Positions 53,601 to 59,600 of a stretch of DNA of 64,000 nucleotides are shown piece by piece. Made by a program: the position numbers and the translations under genes. Source of the DNA: Apodemus sylvaticus (Eukaryota > Chordata > Mammalia > Rodentia > Muridae); contig NC_067481.1 in NCBI RefSeq assembly GCF_947179515.1, positions 28,786,086 to 28,850,085 on the forward strand, written 5' to 3'. Below the pieces are notes generated by a model. The model saw nothing but the letters and a program-made list of their open reading frames with translations. It made no database searches and was not told where the DNA came from. Every line of letters begins with the position of its first letter. Position 1 is the first letter of the stretch.

Positions 53601-56600
53601 AACAAACTGTCTGGGGGACAGTGAGACGCTTAGTCTGTGCTCTGAGGAGACACTTGGGGCCTTGTGCCAAGGATCACACGTGTTCATTCACGAGCTGGCA
53701 GAAGCACCAAGCCAGTACCTTGGAGAAGCCAAGACAGGTCTCCATGTCTTGGTTTCCCTACTTACTTGAAGTGGACCCGTGGTTGCATTAAAATGAAGTG
53801 TGTTTGGACCCAGGGAGGGAATGAGACATCCATGGGTCTCCGAGAGTGTGGAGGAATTCTCCTTAAAGTCCTTGCTTCTCAACTCCTCCTCCAGCCCCTC
53901 CTTCTACCTTAGCACCCCGGGTCAGTGCCCACCGGGAACAGGGTTTCTTTGTGTTCTCTCGGCTTCTGGAAGGTGCCGCAGTAGACAAACCCTCCTTTAT
54001 GGGATGGTAGACTTGCCGGAGACTGGGGAAACGGCAGAGGAGGGGTGGAAAGCTGTTCACGGTAGGGATTGGGGCAGATGCCTCCCCGGAGGCCATTCGT
54101 GGGACCAGAACAGTTCCATCTCTTCTAAGAAGTCCCGAGGGAGCACTGCCGCGAAGCAGTGTGACCAGGGAGAAGCAGTGTGACCAGGTGAGGGTGAGAG
54201 GGATGGGGAGGGGGTGTGTCAAAGCAGAGAGAGGTGGCAAAGGCCCCTTGCTTTGGAGGATAATCCGAGTGACAAGGAGTCCAGGAGGAGGGAATGCTGT
54301 CCTGATGTGGTACTAGGGTGACATCCCAGAAAGATCCAGGAGAATTGCAGCCAGGGGCACTTACCTTCTCCAGGTTGGTGTTATCCAGCCAGAGGGTCTC
54401 CAGGTATCTGCCGAAGGACTGGAAGGCATTGTCTGGGATGCTTTTCAGAGGATTGTGGGACAGCTTCAGCTCCTCCACCACCCGAAGTTTGCTCAGGGCT
54501 GCCGAGGGGTAGCTAGACAGCTGGTTCTTGTCCAGGTGGAACTTGGCTAGATTCTCCACATCATCCAGGGAACCAGGCTGCAGGGAACTGAGGGCGTTTT
54601 CTGACAGGTAGAGCCAGCGCAGGTCCTTGGCACCCTGGAAGGCTCCTGCTCGCAGCTCTCTGATTTTGTTGTTGTTGAGTTGCAAGATGAAGAGGTTGAC
54701 CAGAGGGGAGAGCAGCCCCCGGGGCAGTTCCGATACTTTGTTGTGGTCTAGATAGAGATAAGTGAGTTCAGTCAGGTCATCGAAGGCTCCAGCTCGCAAC
54801 ACCCGGATGTCATTGTGGGACAGGTACAGGTAGATGAGCTGCTTCAGGCCTCGGAAGGCACCAGCGGCCACCTCGCGGATGTTGCAGTGTTGCAGGTGCA
54901 GCGAGACCAGGTTCGGCATGGTCCGAAACGAGTTGGCAGCCAGCACTGGGAAATTGTTGCGTTGGAGATTGAGCAGTTTGGTCGTCTCTGATACTTTGGG
55001 GATCTTCTGCAGCCCCACCTTGTCGCAGATGACGTGCTGCAGGTCTCCATGGCAGTGGCAGTTTTGGGGGCAGGCGGCCAGCGCAGGCAGGAGGATGGCA
55101 AGAAAGACCAGACCGACTAAGAGCACGCGGGCCATGGTCGGGACGCCTTGAGCCGGGGCTGGGGGCTAAGGCAGCGACAAGTCCTCGACTCTCGGGTCTC
55201 CCGGCCCATTTATAGGGCAGCTTGACCGCAGCTGGCAGCGGAGCCAGCTACTACGTGGAGCATTGAAACCACTGACTTAACCCCCTCCCGCCCAGAGATG
55301 CACCCCTGTCCTTGATGCCTGGGGGGGCTCCTTTCACAGCAGGAGACCATGTGTAGGGTTGATGACCCTTCCCCTGAACCCCAATCTTTTGGTTCCTGCT
55401 TGCAAACGTTATGCTGCACCTTTCCCTACCCTCCTCTATCTGGACCAACGCCCCGAGGTGTGTGTGTGTGTTGGGGGGGGGCGGTGATAGGTGTGTCGAG
55501 GGGCCTCTGAATTTCCACTGGGCAGAGAGAGGCGTTCCCAGAACTTATTTATTTGCTCAAGTTGGAGTCTCGACGTCCCCCTCCCCCATACACCCTTGGC
55601 AGACAGGTCACCCTGGACGCCTGGAGGGAGGAAGTGGGGCCCGACAGCCGGATGCGTCTCACCGCGGTCGGCCAGCCGGCGGCGCTTTAATGGGACTGTT
55701 GTGCTGCGCAGGCGGAGCGTGAGAGCCTCTGTGGACTGGGCTCCCGCTTGTGGATAAACCTTCCTCAGTTCATCCCTGGGAGGTGGGGGAGCTGGTTCGT
55801 GATGCTAGCTGACAGTGGTGCGTTTGCCTCGAGCCCCTTCTCGGAGCCCGTGGCTCCAGACCCTGTAAGAGCTTAGGGTTGTGGGCTTATCCACGACCCC
55901 TCTTAGCTCTGGGCTTCCTGTTCCCTTTTCTAGGGCTGAAGGCCACACAGAAATGTGGGTACCAGTGTGTGTGGGGAGTGAACCACAGGACTGGCAACAC
56001 ACCTGGAGACCACAGGCCACTGACCAAGCATGGTTGCACATTGTCTCCGGATCCTCCCCTCACCGGTGGTTAGGACCCAGCCCTGGGGGCAGGGGGATGG
56101 TCTCAGAGTGGCGGCTTAGTGGCGCCAATGTGTACTTGGCAGGGGCCAAAGTTGGGCAATGACCCCAGGACTGTGTGAACTGGTGGAAGGTGGGGTGCTG
56201 GCTACAGGCGAGCAACCCTGGCTAGCCAGATGCTAGGTTGTGGGCAGCCCCGCCCTGGTGGACCGGGATTCTGCCCGCTTGCCAGTCACAGTGTCTGGAG
56301 TCCGGTAGAGAAGGGAGGGTAAGCAGACAGGTTACAGCTTTGGCCCAGAGTGAGCTCTGGGTTGCTTGGCCAGAGAAGCTGTCTGTTTTTGGGAGGTGGT
56401 AGAGGAACCATACCTCAGCTGTGCCAGAACCACACCACCTGATGGTGGGCAGGAATGGAAGTCACCAACAGGGACCTGGTCGAGGACAAGGTATCCAGAC
56501 CTTGTCATGACTCCTGGATGCATAGTTGTGGGGTTTGGTCTCCAAGGCCGCACATCTTTGAGCCCCTCTTACACTTTGCCTCTAGAATTGGGGTAGGGTG

Positions 56601-59600
56601 GGGTGGGGGTCATTCTTGGCTTAGAATATTCTCTGATGGTATTTAGGCTGTTTGCACAGGATGTTCTAACCACTGGAGGTTGCAGGGGTAGGTGTGTGTG
56701 TGTGTGTGTGCGCGCGCGCGCGCGTGCGTGTGTGTGTGTGCGTGCGCACTCGCGCACCACAGACCTTTTAAATACATGTTCTAGCTATATTTTTGTTTTG
56801 ATGAAAATAAATGGACAGGAAAGTCTCCAGAGCTTGCGGGGCACCCACCCTAAGGCCAGGCACTTGTCCCAGGTTGGAGGGGAGTGGTGTCTGTGTGTCT
56901 GTACCACTCCCAGCCCAATCATAAGCCAGGCTGCCTTTCTCATCAAGTTTATGGGGCCTTTGGCTAGTAGGGATGGAGGCTGTTGTGGCCCGAAATCAAG
57001 GTAGGAGGACCAAAGCAACTGGAGACAGGAACTATGAGCGAGTGAGGCCAGAAGTCGCAGGCATCACAGGGGAGTGTCAGAACTCTGGCCATGAGAGACT
57101 GACTTCTGGTGTCAATTTGGTTTCAGACCAGGGGCCCCTGCAGAGAGCTGCACTTCTGGCTTCTGACCTCTGGCCCTTGTCTCCCCACTTCCCTCAGTTG
57201 TCACCATTCAGCCACCTAGGGTAGGTCACCCCAGCCTTCCTCTGTGGCTCACTTCCCTCCAAGCTGACTTTTTGGCCTCTCTAGGTTGTTTATGGAACCA
57301 CAGAGAACAGTCCCGTGACCTTCATGAACTTTCCCGAGGACACCCTGGAGCAGAAGGCCGGGAGTGTGGGCAGAATTATGCCTCACACGGAGGTGAGCCC
57401 CTGACGGATGCCCTCAGAGCCCACCTCCCACCACGTGAGGACAGTCAGGGCGGTCCATCAGACACCCAAACAGTCACTCAAACAGAGAGGGCCCCAGCCA
57501 TGGGGGCTTGCTGGACCTGGCCCAGCTCTGTGGGCTGAAGCGCGGAGAGCTGGGACAGCAGCCCTGAGCAGCCGCCAGCCGAGCCTCTCCTTAGCCACCC
57601 TTCCTGTCTGAGGTGTGTTTTTGCCAAGCCCACTGTCTGTCTTGGGCAGCTAGGCCAGTCTCAAAAAGGAGCCAGAACACAGGGAATTTTTTCCCCTTCT
57701 GTAGCTTTCTCCCCCCAGGGCCCTGCCTCTCACTCTTCTTTTGTCTGAGTGTGAGCGCTTCTTTTCTCAAGGTGTGTGTCCCTTGAAGGTCCCTTATACT
57801 TCAAAGGCCCCAGAATATTCCTCAGTCTCAGACTCCTAGCTGTGACTCCTCTCTGGCTCCAACCATGCAACTTTATTCAGATATTACTGAGTTTCCGTGC
57901 CTCTCCGGGGTAGCTTGGAGGATGCCCACACACCGCTTCTCCACAGCCTCTCGGCCACCCTCTTTGGGAAGCACCCTGAGGCTTCTCAGGGAGACATCCT
58001 TCTTCCCATCCCCCAAGGGCAGGCATGGAAGCACTCAGACCCACCTTCCCTGAGGCACATTGGCTGTGGCTCTTTGTCTGCTAGGATTTCAGGCTCTCCC
58101 TCTCCTGAGTAGGTAGCACAGTCATTTTCCGCCTCTTAGTTTCCTTGTGGGAAAGGAGGGGATACATGATTTATAGTTCAGCATCTGGCATGGCCCTCTG
58201 CAGGGCTCCCTTAAGGCTGCTCTCTGCCCAGCCTTGTCCTCAGTACCCCATGTCAAAACACAGCCAGGGCAGGAATTTAAAAGGCATGCGGCACCTGTCC
58301 ATAGACACAGACCCTCCCCATGGTTCAGGCCCAGTGTGGGTCTCTTCAGGGCAACAGATCTGCTCTAGCCTCTCTTTCCTTTCCCTGGACTGGGATGAGT
58401 AGAGCCAGCAGCTTCATTTTTGACAGGGTGAGGGGAAGAAAGAACACTCCCTCCTCCCCCCCCCCCCCCCGTGTCCTCCCCTTCCCATCTCCAAGGATGT
58501 CTATCCTTGTAAGAGAGCAGGAGGCCGGAACTGAAAATTCTCCTGTCCCAGGCCCAGATCGTGAACATGGAGACAGGCGGGCTGACCGAGCTAAACACGC
58601 CCGGAGAGCTGTACATCCGAGGGTACTGCGTCATGCAGGGCTACTGGGGCGAGCCACAGAAGACCTTCGAAACGGTCGGACAAGACAAGTGGTATCGGAC
58701 AGGGTGAGATACCGAGATGGCGTGGACACTGGCAACAACGTGGGGCCGGGGTCTAAGGCTGAACTAGGAAAACCCGGACACACGGAGAAAGCGGGAGTCA
58801 ACAGGATCCCCCCCTTGACCATGAGACCTGGTTTCCCAACATTTGTCTGGGACTGTAGCTTAGTAGTGGCTCTTATGGGAAACCGCAGATTCAATCCCCA
58901 GTGCTGGGGCAGGGCGGGGCCAGAGCACCTCTAAGGCTCGCTGGAGATGAATCGGAGTTTCTAGTATCCTTGTCTCCTAAGTATGAGGTCCTCAGTTCTG
59001 TCTTCAGCACCACATAAACTGCCTGCCACCCCAGCACATGGTAGAGAGGAGTCGAAGGACCAGAGGTTCGAGGTTATCTTTACCTATATAGTGAGTTGAG
59101 AGCTAACCTGAGCTACAAGAGACCTTGTGTGCAATAATGGGAAAGAAATGGATTGCAGACACAGCCTGGTGCGGAGAGGGCTGCTTGTCTAGCATGCACG
59201 TAGCCCTGGGTTCCACCGCTAGTGTCTCAAAGCCCCCTCGACATGGTAGTGCATGTGTTTGTAATCACAGGGCTGGGCGGCAACAGGGGTATTCGATGTT
59301 CAAGGTCACTTTCCTGAAGCAACAACAACACAATTTCCCTAAGTCAAAATGTGTGTCGTGGAGTGAACCTACTTCTCACGGAGATAAAACACCAGGACAG
59401 CCACACAACATTCACATCGCCAGAATCCGAGCCAATCTTCAGTGTGTTCATTAATGAGCGCACCAGGGCAAGAGCGGCCAGAGCTCTCACCCTCCGATTT
59501 TTTTTCCTTTTCTTTTCTCCTTCCCTCCCCTAGTCCAGAGCTGAGGACTGAACCCAAGGCCTTGCACTTGCTAGGCAAATGCTCTACTACTGAGCCAAAC

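Noticed and set aside
54125..55135. 336-codon Chad frame reading past exon 1
   Set aside because: The strong GTAAGT donor at 54,364 and the true C-terminal cap in exons 2 and 3 show the last 79 codons are intron.
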